Positions 20,864-31,702 of a DNA stretch of 64,000 bases are shown here, in pieces; the first letter of the stretch is position 1; each line of letters starts with the position of its first letter. The notes beneath the pieces were generated by a model. It saw only the letters and a list, made by a program, of their open reading frames with translations, had not been told where the DNA came from and searched no databases. The DNA lies in contig NW_004191722.1 in NCBI RefSeq assembly GCF_000330505.1, positions 69,713 to 133,712 of the forward strand, read 5' to 3'. The translations under genes were made by a program, and so were the position numbers. Source of the DNA: Entamoeba invadens IP1. Its lineage: Eukaryota; Evosea; Mastigamoebida; Endamoebidae.

Positions 20864-21619
20864 CTCTTCGAAAGTACTTATCTAATTCAATAGTTGTTTT
20901 TATGATATTTAAAAATAGGTAGATTCTCTTGTTTTGTAATTACTTTTACTAAAAATAGAAATATGAATTAAATACTTCTAATAATTATATTATAATGATT
21001 GGATCTTTTACAAAACAAAAATACTACGACTGTGGTAAAAAATTATCGAATTTATAAAAAAACTATTACAAACGACAAAAGAACTATATCAAATGAGAAA
21101 AACAATTAGAAGAATAACGTTTGTTTTTAGAACGGCAAATCAAGTTAAGTGTTGGTTTCAATTGGAACACAGGCATAGAACTTGAAAAAGGATAACGTTT
21201 CTATTTTTTCCACCCCAAATACAATTATATGAAACTATCTATATACTATACCTATGAACTAACTATTGAAAAAAACCTTTTTCTGAAAGAAAGTATAGTA
21301 TATTCTAGTATAAGTGTTATACAAAAAACTAGAAACAAGAATTATAGTTATTAGTAATAACTACTAACAAAAGTCATACATTCCATTATTGTGGAAATTC
21401 TCGGGAAATTAATAAGAAAATGGACATCACCATTGTTTCATGTTTATTCCCGAAAAAGATAAAAAGCTTTGCGTTTGGCGGAGAAATACGGGAAAGTAAT
21501 GAGGAGGGCTATAATAATTAACTCTGTGATTTTAGTAAAGTTACCCAAGCCAAAGAAAGAACTCAAAAAGACGGGGATTCTTTTTTGATGCTCTTGATAA
21601 CTAAAAAATCAATTAGTGT
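20864..21619. other. Intergenic
   Basis: 750 bp, AT-rich, no coding region or repeat recognised. The last 100 bp before the Rho GTPase includes TTACCCAAGCCA; a similar CTACCCAAGCCA lies just upstream of the hydrogenase ATG (minus strand near 56250), a possible shared promoter element. Confidence 0.4.
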
Positions 21620-22405
21620 ATGGCAACAGAGAAAGTTTGCAGTTATTGAGATCTTCAAAGCGACTGACCTATAGAAAGGTGACGCCAGTTGTCCGATCAA
21701 AGTTGTAGTAGTTGGCGATGGTACCGTCGGTAAAACATGTCTTCTAATTAGTTACATAAAAAATAGTTTCCCACGAACTTACCTTCCCACTGTCTTCGAT
21801 AACTACCTCACCACAGTCAAGTTCAAAAAGCAAAACATATCGATGGAGCTTTGGGATACCGGTTTGTCTTCTTCTTGAAATCCTTGCCACCGTTTACTAT
21901 TCTTTTCTTATTAATTTTACTATTTCAAATGAGTCACTGATTTCAAGCTGGGCAGGAAGAGTTCGACCGTATCCGTCCACTCTCATACAAAGACACAGAC
22001 GTCTTCATCCTCTGTTTCGCTGTCGACAATGATAGGTCGATTAAAAATCTGACGTCCAAGGTTTGTGCTCTAACATTGCCTCAGAATAACATTTTGAATA
22101 ACAAAACTGAAGTGTAGTGGGTGCCTGAGGTCAAACACCACTGTGCAAGCGGGAAGCTACTCGTTGTTGGAACAAAAACAGACTTGAGAAGCAGTGCTGA
22201 GCACCAACTCAAACTACAACAGAGCGGCGGATCGTTTGTGACTGCGGCCGAAGGTGAGGAGCTTGCGACGAAAATAGGGGCGATCGGGTTTTGTGAATGT
22301 TCTGCGCTGACACAGGACGGATTGCACGAGGTGTTCAATAAAGCAATAGAGGCCACTTTAAATATAAAAGACGTAAAAGAGAAGAAAATTTGTTGCTTGC
22401 TCTAA
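21620..22405 (+). CDS. Rho/Rac-family small GTPase, four exons
   Basis: Exons 21620-21634, 21675-21861, 21948-22060 and 22118-22405 join to 200 residues. GTP-binding motifs: P-loop GDGTVGKT (19-26), switch I PTVFDNY, switch II DTAGQE (66-71; codons split by intron 2), guanine motifs GTKTD and CSAL. The C terminus KKICCLL is a CAAX box with a second cysteine, so geranylgeranylation and possibly palmitoylation at membranes. The Rho signature is clear in [17 protein letters not shown]. The polybasic stretch is weak (KEKK). It would be a target for RhoGEFs such as those at 7911 and 15828. The five-codon first exon depends on a 40-nt intron with a GTTTGC donor; the rest is firm. Confidence 0.88.
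21635..21674 (+). other. Intron 1 of the Rho GTPase gene (40 nt)
   Basis: Donor GTTTGC, a one-base variant of GTTTGT, and acceptor CTATAG, phase 0. Inferred because an in-frame TAG sits directly before AAAGGTGACGCC and an ATG with five codons lies just upstream. Confidence 0.6.
21862..21947 (+). other. Intron 2 of the Rho GTPase gene (86 nt)
   Basis: GTTTGT donor, TTCAAG acceptor; splits the alanine codon of the DTAGQE motif. Confidence 0.9.
22061..22117 (+). other. Intron 3 of the Rho GTPase gene (57 nt)
   Basis: GTTTGT donor, GTGTAG acceptor, phase 0, joining LTSK to WVPEVKHH, the conserved Rho-family sequence. Confidence 0.92.
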
Positions 22406-22808
22406 TTGAATTTCACCTGTGATGGTCTTCAGGTTCTCTCTCCTCTCAATCACTAAACAAAAACTCTTTTGTTTTTCATTTCTAATTGTTTTGGGCTTAA
22501 TAACCTCGTTCCTGGTTTATTATTTTTATTTTGTTACTTACAATAATATTTCTTAATAGTATTAATATAATTATAATAATTTTATAGTAATATTGATATG
22601 GTATATAATTATATATAGTTAAAATAGTTACAATAGTTCGGGTGTTGAAAAAAAGTACGTTATAAAATCTTAATTAATTTTAATTAAAATAATTATACTA
22701 GTAATACTACTAGTTATCCATACTGTAGTATTATAATCTAGTATTAATATAATATTATTTGATACTATACAAAACTATTAATAAAATTAACGTTGAACAC
22801 TGAAAAAT
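22406..22808. other. Intergenic between convergent genes
   Basis: 400 bp, very AT-rich with short TAATATTA-type runs; shared 3' region of the Rho GTPase and Tsg101. No other feature seen. Confidence 0.5.
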
Positions 22809-24830
22809 TCAATTGAATGAAGCCAACTCTACTCTATCTTTGAAATGTTCTGCACTAATGTTATTGACCTTAGGGAGAACATCCTCCAGAGTCATATTTT
22901 TAGTTGAAACAGCAGAGACGAGTTGGTCGATCAAATCGTCTTCTGCCTTTATTTTAGCCTTAAGAGTTTTTAGTTTGATTTCCTTCTCTGGGGTGTCTAT
23001 GGTGAGTAATGTCTGTGGGACGACTTTTGCTTGTTTGTGTGAGTTGATCCAGTTTTTCGTTTGATCGACAAAATCCGTTGCGTACAAGATTTCAGTCTTC
23101 ACTTCCTTGATCTTCGCTTCGACTTTCAGCTGTTTCTCCTTCTCTTCCTTTTCCTTCTTAATCCGAATTTGCTCTTGTTCGGCCTTTTCCTTCTGATTAA
23201 TGTACTCTTGTATTATCATTAAGTGTTCTTTACTATTCAAATAGTTCTCAACTAACGTCTCAAATGCGATTTGTGTGATAAGTCCCTTATCGAGTAATTG
23301 CTTGAACCCAACTATCGTCTTCTCGTTGTCTGGGTTATATCCATCTGGACAGTTGATCCGCTGTGGCGATGTTTCAACTTTGTTCTCTTCAACTTTCTCT
23401 TGAACTGGTTGCTCGACAACGACCTGGGGCTGAGTTGTTTCTACGACTACTGTTTGTTGTTGAACTTGAAGTTGTGTGGGGTGTTCTTGTTGTTCTTGAT
23501 TCACCTCTTGAACATTTTGTTGAGCGTTGTAATCGTTGTGTTGTTGAACATCTTGTTGTTGTTGAGACTTCGAAACAGCCATTTGGGCAATCATCGGATA
23601 TCCCTCTGATGTTTTTTGAATTGGATCGACTTCCTCGCGAATGCCTTGTTTTGGTTGGGTGTAGTAATTTGTTGGTCCCATTTGTGGGTCTTGTTGAATT
23701 TGTTGTTGCAACTCTTGTTGAGCGTTTTGAATGTTCTGCGTGGTAGTTCCTTGCATTTGAGAACCTTGTGGTTGTGTGTAATAAGGTGATTGTTGAGGAG
23801 TTTGAGTAAATGGGTTTTGTTGCATATACTGAGATTGTGGTGGGTATTGTCTTTGACCATACAGACTCTGTACATTTTGTGGTGTTTGAACAGTTTGTTG
23901 TTCTTGTTGTGCCTTTGGTTGGACATAGTAAGGGTTTGTTTGTGAACTTAATTGAGTACTTTGAGATGGTGGTTGTTGTACTTGTGTTTGTTGGGCGTAT
24001 TGTTGTTGCATACTTTGGTATTGTTGAGGCTTTTGCATTGGAGGCATTTGAGCGTAAGGAGAGTATTTAGTTTGTTGTCTATCTTGTTGTTGTTGAATCG
24101 GTTGTTGTTGTGGATATTGTTGCATAACATAAGGATTAACTTGTCTTGAATATTGCGACATGCCTGGTTGATACATTGAATATTGAGTGCTCATACCTTG
24201 ATAACTTTGAGCGCTTTGTGGGTATTGTTGTTTTTGAGGAGTTTGTTGTGACATTGGGTTACCTGGGATGATAGGAGTATCTCTTGATTGATAGGTTTGT
24301 TTCTGGTATTGCGACATATACGGGTTGTTCCCATTAAACATGTATTGTGAATAAGTCATTCCGTTCATCGACGCAGTCATTGGAAGTGTAGCCGGTCGAG
24401 CTCCTTTCGGACTTTGTCTTACGGGTGGTGATCCACCGAATGAGATCGACAAGCTTTCCAAGACCATCAACAAGTCGCTCGATGGGTTCCATTCCTTCCC
24501 AACTCGTTTAACAATTCCATTTTCATCGACCTCGCGGTGGTTCTTCACAATTTCCATCCCTTCTTTGATGTCACAAAGAATTTCTGGAGCGGAAATTGGG
24601 TATTCAAAAGTGAAAGAAATAGTCAGAGGAATACCAAATGCCTTTCCATTGTAATTAATAGGGAGAAATCCACTGAGTGTGAGTTGTTGTTTTGAAGTCA
24701 GTCTTGAGTTCATCACTGATGCTTTGAACTTCGGGTACTTCGACAAGATTCTTTTCACCTCTAGTTCGACAAAGTCCGCGTCCTGATAAAATCGCAATAT
24801 TGGGTTGAAGGTGTTTTTTAATTCGTTCAT
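22809..24830 (-). CDS. TSG101: ESCRT-I subunit Tsg101/Vps23
   Basis: Recognises ubiquitinated cargo and starts ESCRT sorting into multivesicular endosomes. 673 residues from the ATG at 24830. The N-terminal UEV domain (1-140) has the E2-like fold without a catalytic cysteine: LTLSGFLPINYNGKAFG, then TFEYPISAPEILC and GKEWNPSSDLLMVL. Residues about 150-430 are a long glutamine/tyrosine/proline-rich region, much longer than in human Tsg101 (390 residues). A charged coiled coil (about 520-570) and a C-terminal steadiness box (DLIDQLVSAVSTKNMTLEDV, about 620-665) follow. Upstream of the ATG the minus strand has GGGAACTTGAAAAATACA, combining GAAC and an initiator-like box. Confidence 0.88.
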   Translation of the reverse strand: MNELKNTFNPILRFYQDADFVELEVKRILSKYPKFKASVMNSRLTSKQQLTLSGFLPINYNGKAFGIPLTISFTFEYPISAPEILCDIKEGMEIVKNHREVDENGIVKRVGKEWNPSSDLLMVLESLSISFGGSPPVRQSPKGARPATLPMTASMNGMTYSQYMFNGNNPYMSQYQKQTYQSRDTPIIPGNPMSQQTPQKQQYPQSAQSYQGMSTQYSMYQPGMSQYSRQVNPYVMQQYPQQQPIQQQQDRQQTKYSPYAQMPPMQKPQQYQSMQQQYAQQTQVQQPPSQSTQLSSQTNPYYVQPKAQQEQQTVQTPQNVQSLYGQRQYPPQSQYMQQNPFTQTPQQSPYYTQPQGSQMQGTTTQNIQNAQQELQQQIQQDPQMGPTNYYTQPKQGIREEVDPIQKTSEGYPMIAQMAVSKSQQQQDVQQHNDYNAQQNVQEVNQEQQEHPTQLQVQQQTVVVETTQPQVVVEQPVQEKVEENKVETSPQRINCPDGYNPDNEKTIVGFKQLLDKGLITQIAFETLVENYLNSKEHLMIIQEYINQKEKAEQEQIRIKKEKEEKEKQLKVEAKIKEVKTEILYATDFVDQTKNWINSHKQAKVVPQTLLTIDTPEKEIKLKTLKAKIKAEDDLIDQLVSAVSTKNMTLEDVLPKVNNISAEHFKDRVELASFN

Positions 24831-25222
24831 TGTATTTTTCAAGTTCCCATTTTTTTCTTCTAGACCAATTTTTCAGATACAAAACAGTTGACACTCTTAT
24901 CCTTCATTCCCGTTTTTCTGTTTTTCATTTTGTTTTCAAAATTCAGGTAAAAAGTCGATGAGGAACTGAAAGAAATTCATCAGACTTTTTTCCTCTTGTT
25001 TTTTAAAGGCTTTTTTCTTTGGTACAACTGTAATTAAATTATAATTGTTTTTACTATAATGATACTAAGAATGAGGAATTGTTATTCTCTTATATAGTAT
25101 AATTAATAATATAAGAGTATTATATTAGTAAATATACTATATGATAATTATAATTATACTATATATTATAATAAAATAATAACTGGTATCCAAAACTAAC
25201 AACTAAATACCTGAAAATAAAT
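24831..25222. other. Intergenic
   Basis: 390 bp, AT-rich; Tsg101 promoter side plus the 3' end of adenylate kinase. TATA/ATTA alternations around 25080-25180. Nothing else recognised. Confidence 0.5.
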
Positions 25223-25807
25223 TTAGTGTAAGTCAATCTTCTTGAAGACTGAAGTAATATCCTCAAAGACCTCGCGAATAGTTCCTAAGTTTTCGATACC
25301 GTAGTATGGGACTTTTCTTTCTTTAACGGCTTTAATGATGCTGTCACTTTGTTCGTGGTAGACTTCAAGTCTCTTTTTTGCAGCGTCTGCATTGTCATCA
25401 GCTCTGCCGCTTGTCTTTCCTCTTGAAAGAATTCTTTCAGTCATCACATTGTCTGGGATTTCCAAGTTGACGACGATGAGTTTCGCGTTGTACAATTTGG
25501 CTTGTTCGGTAAGGTGGTCGAGTTGATCAAGAGTCCTTGGGTATCCGTCAAAGACAATAACCTCTTTAGTGTTCTCCTTGATGAATTTGTCGAGCATCTC
25601 GGCGATGATTTCGGACGAGACTAATTGCCCGTTGGCGATGATCGATTTCACTTTAAGACCAATTTCACTCTCGGCCTTGATCTCCGCTCGCAATATGTCA
25701 CCAGTCGAGATGTGGACTGAGGAATGAAGGTACTTCACTACATTGTCGCATTGTGTCCCTTTTCCAGCACCGGGTCCGCCCATCATCAATAAGAAAACTT
25801 TGGCCAT
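25223..25807 (-). CDS. Adenylate kinase (short-lid, AK1-like)
   Basis: Interconverts ATP, AMP and ADP in the cytosol. 194 residues from the ATG at 25807; a further in-frame stretch upstream lacks an ATG. P-loop [11 protein letters not shown] (10-20), AMP site [17 protein letters not shown] and short lid [17 protein letters not shown] kinases have the same lid, but they carry FPRNQDN at the position where this protein has GYPRT.DQ, which favours adenylate. With pyrophosphate-rich Entamoeba glycolysis this enzyme helps balance the adenylate pool. Confidence 0.88.
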   Translation of the reverse strand: MAKVFLLMMGGPGAGKGTQCDNVVKYLHSSVHISTGDILRAEIKAESEIGLKVKSIIANGQLVSSEIIAEMLDKFIKENTKEVIVFDGYPRTLDQLDHLTEQAKLYNAKLIVVNLEIPDNVMTERILSRGKTSGRADDNADAAKKRLEVYHEQSDSIIKAVKERKVPYYGIENLGTIREVFEDITSVFKKIDLH

Positions 25808-28530
25808 TCTTTGTGTTTGTTTCGATCTCTTTTGGTTTAAATAGTTTGAGGTCAACGCTCAAAGTAGCGCGGCATTCTTTGATAGAGTCGTTTTCTTATT
25901 TGTTGTGTATGTGGTTTATTATAGTTTATTGGTAAAATATATTATTTGTATAGAATTTGTCAAAACTTGAAAACAAGAAAAAAGAATGTGCGCTAGGGTT
26001 ATCCTTTCAAGGAATAACAAAGAGAAAAAATTGAATTGAGCATGCTGCTGCCAGATTGACCAATTTCATGTTGTTATCACGTAAATTCAAACAAAAACGA
26101 ACGATTTGATTTGTACTGAAAACAAGAACAGTCGGCAAGTTTTTATTATTTAACAATGACACACCCGCCTATTACCTGAAATTTTTAACTTTACTTCGTG
26201 GAGAAAAAACAAAGGTTTGGTAATAATTTTATTAGGTCAGCCACCCATCATTTAGGCGAAATAAATATTTAGTTAAAATAAATGTGATACAATTACATTT
26301 AACTTTGAATAACAGTAAAAACCGAGAAATAATATAATAATTTTTTTAAACCCAAAAAGGTGTGAAAATTCTTGTTCAATTCAAATTGGTGCTTTTACAC
26401 ATGAGTTCGTTACACTAAATAGTGTATACCATAATACATCTCAAGTAGTTTTTCAAAGTATAATAATTAATTGAAATGTATTTGTCTTTAATTATTGTTA
26501 ATAAAACTACTTTTGAATAAGAAAAAGTCGATGAATTAGAAATTTAAATATACGACATATTCCATTAAAAATTTTATTAAAAAAAGGTCGCATTTTTGTT
26601 TTATGAGTATTGTGAATTATTGATGTCACACTTGGTAATAAGCATTGTGAGTTGATTCAAAACAAAATATAAAAAAGGAGATTGAATAATTAATAAATTA
26701 ATGTCTTATTTGAACAATGTGTTTGTTAAGCATTAGAAATGATAAGAGATGCACTTGTAGTTGGATATTACATCTTTTTAATGATGAAAATGTTGGTTTG
26801 ACAAAAAGTTTTAAAATTAAACCATACAAAATACACATGTCAAGACAAGTAAATAAATTCAATTATAACTAATCAATCGGTAAAGAATCCATATTTAACT
26901 ATTGTGTTTGTTTCACAACTTTAGTTATGAATAAATTCCCAACTTTATGACAAATTGTGAAAAGTCAAGATTTGTGAAATTCATTTAGAAGCTATTATTT
27001 GATAAAATAAATACTTTTTATTTATTCAAATTTGTTCAATAAAACTTACAATTAATAATTTTAAATTATAAAAAAAATATTTTTTTTCAAACAATAAAAG
27101 ATCAAAAACGAAGAAAATTCTTTATGCCAATATTTTAAAACTTAATTTAAGTTTATTACAACAGAATTTTTTGATTAATTATTTTTAACTAATTTAAATT
27201 GTTTTTTCCAATATATTATTGATTGTGAATATTTTTATTAAGAAAAAAACTATTTATGAAATGGTTCGTTTAATCTTTGTAGTGTTAGTATAATACAAAT
27301 TCCATTATTTATCCAATACTCGATATTAATCCACTTATTATATACAATTGACATTGGACTTTTCAAATATAACACTATTTGTTTCATCTATTGACAATTA
27401 AAAAGACTTTTTCAAAGTCAATCCGAAACTTTTTTTCCAATAAAAAATAACACTATTTCTGAAAGAAGACTAAGATGTAAAACTTGTTTAATTTTTACCA
27501 CAATAATAATATCTATGAATAATATTTAAAAAATGTAAACAATTATTATAAATTGCGGTGTTAGATAAAACCATTATCGTCAGTAACAAAATTCCATACG
27601 ATAAGAAAGAAGTTTAATTACTTTTTGCAATTATGAAATTCCTTCAATTTAATGGTTTATATTAAAATCCACAAGGAAGTCAACCCAACAACAAATATAA
27701 TCAAATTGCTTGTGGATTGAAGAAGAAATATAATAATTGTCCAACAACTATTTTTGAACATAAAATGAATATTGTTTTATTGATATTCTTAAAACAAAAG
27801 GTAGAGTTCATTCAAATAATTTAAATATACACACTTTCCACACCAAAAAAGTGTAAAATTTATGCAATTTATTCAATGTCTTTTTGAACAACAACATTAA
27901 AAAAGTAATGCCAATTTATTATACACAAAGCCAAGAAAGATGTTTATCGTAGTTTGTCAATAAACCAAAAACAAATCTTACTATTATAATAATATAATAA
28001 AAATAAATAGTATGATAAATATACTTATTATTTGGCATGTATGTTTTTGTTTACGAAAGTATTATTATTACATCTTGGCATATCAGACTATTTAGAATCG
28101 TGCAAATAAAGCAATTAAATAATATGATTTTTTCAAACTAATAAGCGGGTTTTTAAGTCAAACAAATCGAAATTGGTTACAAATAATAAAATAAAAATAG
28201 CATATCGAAAGTTTCTAGACAAATGATTATATTTTTGGTTCTCTAAAAGGTCTTGCGAAATGAAAAGGACGATAAAGTAGAGCAAATTTTGACCGTCATG
28301 GAAATCAAAAAGGTTGGTATAAAATGCGCATACAAAGACGAGAAACGAAGAAATTGGCGAATGGAGGTTTAGTTTTCAAAGCTAAATGAAAATTATGGTT
28401 TGTGGGGTGGGGGTGTTTGGGATAAAATAAAAATATCTTCTCGTATTGGTGCGAGCCAAAAAAGAAAATAAGACAGTGGAAATTAAATTAACTCTAAAGA
28501 AGTGAAGAAAATACTCAAACTATTTTTTTC
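25808..28530. other. Long gene-poor AT-rich region
   Basis: 2.7 kb with no convincing gene. A 10-bp perfect inverted repeat AATCCACAAG/CTTGTGGATT lies at 27666-27675 and 27709-27718. Near 28250-28370 an open stretch of about 40 codons reads protein-like but has no good start. Just before the next gene lies a G-rich tract (about 28400-28420). Confidence 0.5.
25836..25843 (-). promoter_or_regulatory. TATTTAAA box upstream of adenylate kinase
   Basis: TATTTAAA on the minus strand, about 30 bases before the ATG at 25807. It matches the core of the Entamoeba TATA-like element GTATTTAAA. Confidence 0.5.
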
Positions 28531-29097
28531 ATGACAAGAGCCCAAGACTCAGCTGGGGACAAACACGAAATCAACTTTAAGACGATACGAAACACACTCG
28601 TCTATCAACAAGGAGCTCTCGTTTCGCTATTGGTTCAACACATTCCTCTTTCTTTTAAAAAGCCGTTCAAAAAGGCAAAAGTTTTCGAGCAACTTTTGAC
28701 ATTAGATACTATAGGTGAAGGGGAAGCTTCAATTAACGTACCTTTATTTACTGAGAAACGATGTGAAGAACGTTTTAACTTTGAAATAAAAAATGGGGTT
28801 CTTCCAAAAACGGCAAAGAGGCGATTAGAGTCCAATAGGTTAACAGAGCCAGTTCAACTTCTCTGCGACTTACTTCGAGAATTTGGGTATTATTTAGAAA
28901 TCGAGAAAAAGAGGGGGAGGAAAGATACGTTGAAAACCGAACATGTGACTTCCGTCTGGAAAGACGGGGCTTGTGTTCTTAACGAAGAGCAAATGATTGA
29001 AAAAGGAAAATATATGAATGGGTATGTCCTTGATTTGTTGGAGAAAAAAGAACCTGTAACAATTTACTTTGACTTAAAGGGAATCCATTCTCGATAA
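28531..29097 (+). CDS. Hypothetical protein, not recognised
   Basis: 188 residues, charged throughout (K/E/R-rich), no signal peptide or membrane segment. Landmarks: KTIRNTLVYQQGALVSLL near the N terminus, RFNFEIKNGVLPKTAKRR in the middle, and a C-terminal YVLDLLEKKEPVTIYF. Codon use is that of real genes in this window and the GC content is clearly above the flanks, so I think it is expressed. The length and helix-rich look would suit a protein-binding or nucleic-acid-binding factor, but I see no known fold. It stands alone, with more than 1 kb of empty DNA on each side. Confidence 0.6.
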   Translation: MTRAQDSAGDKHEINFKTIRNTLVYQQGALVSLLVQHIPLSFKKPFKKAKVFEQLLTLDTIGEGEASINVPLFTEKRCEERFNFEIKNGVLPKTAKRRLESNRLTEPVQLLCDLLREFGYYLEIEKKRGRKDTLKTEHVTSVWKDGACVLNEEQMIEKGKYMNGYVLDLLEKKEPVTIYFDLKGIHSR

Positions 29098-30251
29098 CGT
29101 CTTGCATTCTCATTCTCTTTTTAGAGACATATGTGAAATTATTAAATTACTTCTTGTGTTTTTTGCATTTGAAAATATTCTTTTGGATCATCCTTTATTA
29201 TTTGTACAATCATTTTAATAATGATGGTTTCTTTCAGTTATTTTACTTTGAAGACTAAACATACTACAATGGAATTGAATCCGTCCATAAATCCGCCTCT
29301 TATTAATAAGTCAACAAAAATCGAAAAAATAAATTCCAGTAAAAAGCTTGATTATATTTTTCGCAAGACACTTTTGAAACAAAACAAATGATCGAAGTTG
29401 CATTTTAAAATGAGAAGTCAACCAGACCAAGCCGGCTTCTCCAAACAGGAACAACTTATTGGTTATTACCAATAACTTATTTGTATCGAGAATGGGGTAG
29501 AGAATTCACTTTATAATGTTGGATATAAGATACATTCTATTTTAATAGCATGATAAATAACAACAGATACTAAATCAAAGCAAAAAAAAACAGTTTTATT
29601 CTTAGATAATGATTTCAAAAAACAGAGTTTTTTTATAAATAAAGTTAAAATAGATTTCGTTTTGAATGCCAATGGCAATCGGAAATTGATGGGAATTTGC
29701 ACTAAGAACTCAACCATTAAAATTTATCGAGTAAACTCAAAGTAATTTCATTACTCCACAGAACTTATTTAATTCAATTAAACCCCCATTTTCCATTTGA
29801 AAGAAATGCAACTTTTGCGAAAATGGTGAGAAAACTTCATTATGGAAAAATGGATTTGTTGTTTTTAACTCCAAATTTGGTGTGAAATGTTTGTTAACTT
29901 GTTTTCTCGTCCCAATATTTGAATCTTCAAATACTCTTAATAAAGAATGTCGAAATTAATTTGTGCTTTTTGAAAACCATTTTCTTAAAACTTCAAAGTA
30001 TAATTGTCGCATCTTCTTTATTAAATATAGTATATAATTACAAGAACGACTTGAGTTGTTCTGATGTGCTATATAACAGTGACAACACAAAAAACGCTGA
30101 CAAAAAAAGCGCAAGATTTGTTTGTAAATTGTTTTCAAAGACATTTGTATTTATCTGTTTTAAGCAACAACGCCACTCAAGCAAATAAATCACTGTTGAA
30201 GAGCTACAAGAAGAAAATTACATCAACAAAGCCTGATGAAAAATATTCAAC
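29098..30251. other. Intergenic
   Basis: 1.15 kb, AT-rich. One perfect 8-bp hairpin TTATTGGT/ACCAATAA at 29456-29475. Open frames around 29919-30258 overlap one another on both strands and look accidental. Confidence 0.45.
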
Positions 30252-31277
30252 TCACTGAAAATCAATGCAAACCTTTATGCAGAACTCGGGCTTGTCCATG
30301 AAGAGCTTCATCGCAGCATCAAAGTCATCGAATTTAAACCGGTGTGTAATAAGCTTCATTGTTGATACCCTTCTTTCTTCGATCATTTTGATCAAATCGT
30401 CGCAGTGTGTTGCATCGACACCACCAGTCTTAAAAATGAGGTTCTTCCCATACATAAGTGGCAACTGAAATTTTTGGTCACTTTCATACATCGCGACTAA
30501 TGACACCACACCATTTGGCCTCGCGATTTTCCAAGCCATTTCAAACGAGTCGTCACTCCCAGCATTTTCAATCACGCAGTCCACTCCCCTCCCGAAATTC
30601 AATTTTTTAATTTCCTCTTCGACATTGCACTGACGTGGGTTGAAAGTAAAGTCTGCAAAATCTTCCCTTTTTGCAAACGCAAGGTTCTCGTCTTTAATAT
30701 CAATCCCAACAACCTTTGCTCCCAACATTTTTGCCATCAACATCGAGCACATCCCGACAGGTCCACACCCAATAACCGCGACAAAATCATTCTTTTTCAC
30801 CTCCCCAAGTTCACACCCAAAAAATCCGCTCGACAAAATGTCTCCGACAAAGAGACAATCCAACTCAAACCCCTTTTGCACTTTATTTAGTGAGTGATCT
30901 CCATGCATCACTCTGACGTACTCTCCAAAGGTTCCGTTTTGTCGACACCCGAGTTCCCAACCACCATTTTCACAATTGTTGATATATCCATGTGTACAGT
31001 ACCAACACTGCCCACAGTGTGTGATGCAGTTGATGCTCACCAAATCACCAACTGTAAATCTTTTAACAGCCCCGCCGACTGCAACAATTTCCCCAACACC
31101 TTCGTGCCCAAGTATTACACCTTCCTTTGCGCGTGGAACTTTCCCTTTTATGATGTGGAGGTCACTTCCACAAATGGACGCATAGTGCATTTTCACAATG
31201 ACATCGGTTTCTGCTTGAATACCTGGTTTTTCGACGCTTATCAATGTAGTTCCGTTCCGCCATGCAAATCCTCTCAT
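30252..31277 (-). CDS. Zinc-containing medium-chain alcohol/sorbitol-type dehydrogenase
   Basis: 341 residues of the MDR superfamily. Catalytic-zinc ligands Cys36 (ASICGSDLH) and His58-Glu59 (GHEGVGE); structural-zinc cysteines 88, 91, 94 and 102 (CGQCWYCTHGYINNC); Rossmann loop IGCGPVGMCSM with an aspartate in GIDIKDEN, which favours NAD over NADP. The NADP-dependent Entamoeba ADH1 lacks the structural-zinc cysteines, so this is a different enzyme, nearer bacterial zinc dehydrogenases; bacterial origin by transfer is likely but untested. Substrate unknown. Fermentation to ethanol or polyol turnover are both possible. Confidence 0.82.
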   Translation of the reverse strand: MRGFAWRNGTTLISVEKPGIQAETDVIVKMHYASICGSDLHIIKGKVPRAKEGVILGHEGVGEIVAVGGAVKRFTVGDLVSINCITHCGQCWYCTHGYINNCENGGWELGCRQNGTFGEYVRVMHGDHSLNKVQKGFELDCLFVGDILSSGFFGCELGEVKKNDFVAVIGCGPVGMCSMLMAKMLGAKVVGIDIKDENLAFAKREDFADFTFNPRQCNVEEEIKKLNFGRGVDCVIENAGSDDSFEMAWKIARPNGVVSLVAMYESDQKFQLPLMYGKNLIFKTGGVDATHCDDLIKMIEERRVSTMKLITHRFKFDDFDAAMKLFMDKPEFCIKVCIDFQ

Positions 31278-31702
31278 TCAATATTTTTAGTTTTTATATT
31301 ATTTTCTTTTATTATAAGTATAATATATAAAAGTATAATAAAATGTTATTCAAATAATTTATTGAGTTTATTAACACATTATTATTTTTAATTTATAATA
31401 TAAAAAACTATTTTTGTTGTATTAATTTAATTAAAAATAATACTAAATATTATTAATAATCGAATTGTTTTTTCTCCTTTATCAGTTGGTCAAGTTTTTA
31501 TATTAAAAAAAAACAAATTAATACTTTTTAGTTCATTTTAATTAAAATAATAATAATTAATACTAAAAATATACAATCAATTTGTGAGATATTTAGAAGT
31601 AAAATTTTAATAATAAAAACCATTCTCAAAGCTAAACCCAACTTACACACACAATGACTTTGAAACCAAAATTTCAAAAGCAAATAGAATTTCCCTTGTT
31701 AT
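31278..31702. other. Intergenic
   Basis: 425 bp of almost pure A/T between two minus-strand genes (SLBP 3' side and dehydrogenase promoter side). No feature seen. Confidence 0.5.

Noticed and set aside
23298..24149. Plus-strand hydrophobic L/V-rich frames and minus-strand N/H-rich frames in the Tsg101 gene
   Set aside because: They arise from CAG/CAA-rich glutamine repeats read in other frames.
29919..30258. Small overlapping frames on both strands before the alcohol dehydrogenase
   Set aside because: AT-biased residue mix, mutually overlapping, no motif.
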